Source of the DNA: CAVQRB01 sp963715055
Lineage (GTDB): Bacteria > Pseudomonadota > Alphaproteobacteria > Rhodobacterales > Rhodobacteraceae
Reading direction: 5' to 3'
Assembly: GCA_963715055.1 (NCBI GenBank)
Contig: CAVQRB010000007.1
Location: 1 to 64,000, forward strand
Length of the DNA: 64,000 bases
Under the pieces are notes generated by a model that ran no database searches, had not been told where the DNA came from, and saw nothing but the letters and a program-made list of their open reading frames with translations. The stretch's first letter is position 1, and each line of letters starts with the position of its first letter. Shown piece by piece: positions 63,943-64,000 of the stretch. Position numbers and translations under genes: made by a program.

Positions 63943-64000
63943 TCGACTGGCCCGAGGGCGGCGGTTTCGGGAGCCTCCGGCAGGGATACTTAAGGCCAAA

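Overview
The window looks like a chromosomal stretch of a GC-rich marine alphaproteobacterium of the Roseobacter group (Rhodobacteraceae). The basis is gene content: a GcrA cell-cycle regulator, the ethylmalonyl-CoA pathway genes crotonyl-CoA carboxylase/reductase, ethylmalonyl-CoA mutase and a MeaB-type GTPase, a LuxR/LuxI acyl-homoserine-lactone pair, an Anbu proteasome-like cluster and an OpgC-OpgG-OpgH glucan operon. Gene density is high. The strongly coding, GC-rich composition breaks only between about 2.6 and 5.3 kb.

Layout. 1-2.5 kb: a truncated FkbM-type methyltransferase (minus strand) diverges from a mannose-1-phosphate guanylyltransferase gene; both carry apparent frameshifts. 2.6-5.3 kb is an AT-richer scar of mobile DNA: the 3' part of a tRNA-Phe gene (attachment-site fragment), a tyrosine integrase cut off by the 3' end of an IS3-family element, and a decayed gene remnant. 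5.3-9.3 kb is the Anbu cluster (ATP-grasp, alpha-E, transglutaminase-like and proteasome-type protease genes). 9.3-11.3 kb carries yacG, an RNase E/G gene, maf and infA on the minus strand. 11.4-14.1 kb has a nitrilase-family gene diverging from a LysR regulator, then a sirtuin. 14.1-16.6 kb (minus) carries a copper chaperone pair, rpmB and meaB. 16.6-22 kb has hrpB (frameshifted), a NUDIX hydrolase and argD-argF. 22.3-25.8 kb has gcrA and a thiamine-diphosphate enzyme/CoA-transferase pair.

26-32 kb has a TPR protein and the opgCGH operon for periplasmic glucans. 32-34.7 kb (minus) holds a rhodanese/YHS pair, an SseB protein and a uracil-DNA-glycosylase-family protein. 34.9-38 kb is a capsule-export-like ATPase, a KpsE-like protein and kdsA. 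38-47.5 kb is mixed housekeeping and stress genes (AsmA, RimO, CDGSH, M48 peptidase, BCAT, a BLUF photoreceptor divergent from a universal stress protein, NfuA, TsaB-RimI). 47.6-52.3 kb is a complete BMP-type ABC importer, probably for nucleosides, with one frameshifted permease. 52.4-56.3 kb has a TauE/TIGR02186 pair, an SDR and a RecD-like helicase. 56.4-58 kb is the quorum-sensing pair. 58.2-63.9 kb has ccrA, an acyltransferase, ecm and deoD.

How they work together: ccrA, ecm and meaB serve C2 assimilation by the ethylmalonyl-CoA pathway, and the ccrA and ecm leaders share a short sequence element. manC, the FkbM gene, the KpsT/KpsE-like genes, kdsA and opgCGH are envelope carbohydrate functions. 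The BMP importer together with deoD (15 kb away) fits purine nucleoside salvage. At least six coding frames appear broken by small indels (FkbM gene, manC three times, hrpB, one permease). They are concentrated near the mobile scar, but isolated ones in otherwise intact operons make sequencing or assembly error a real alternative.
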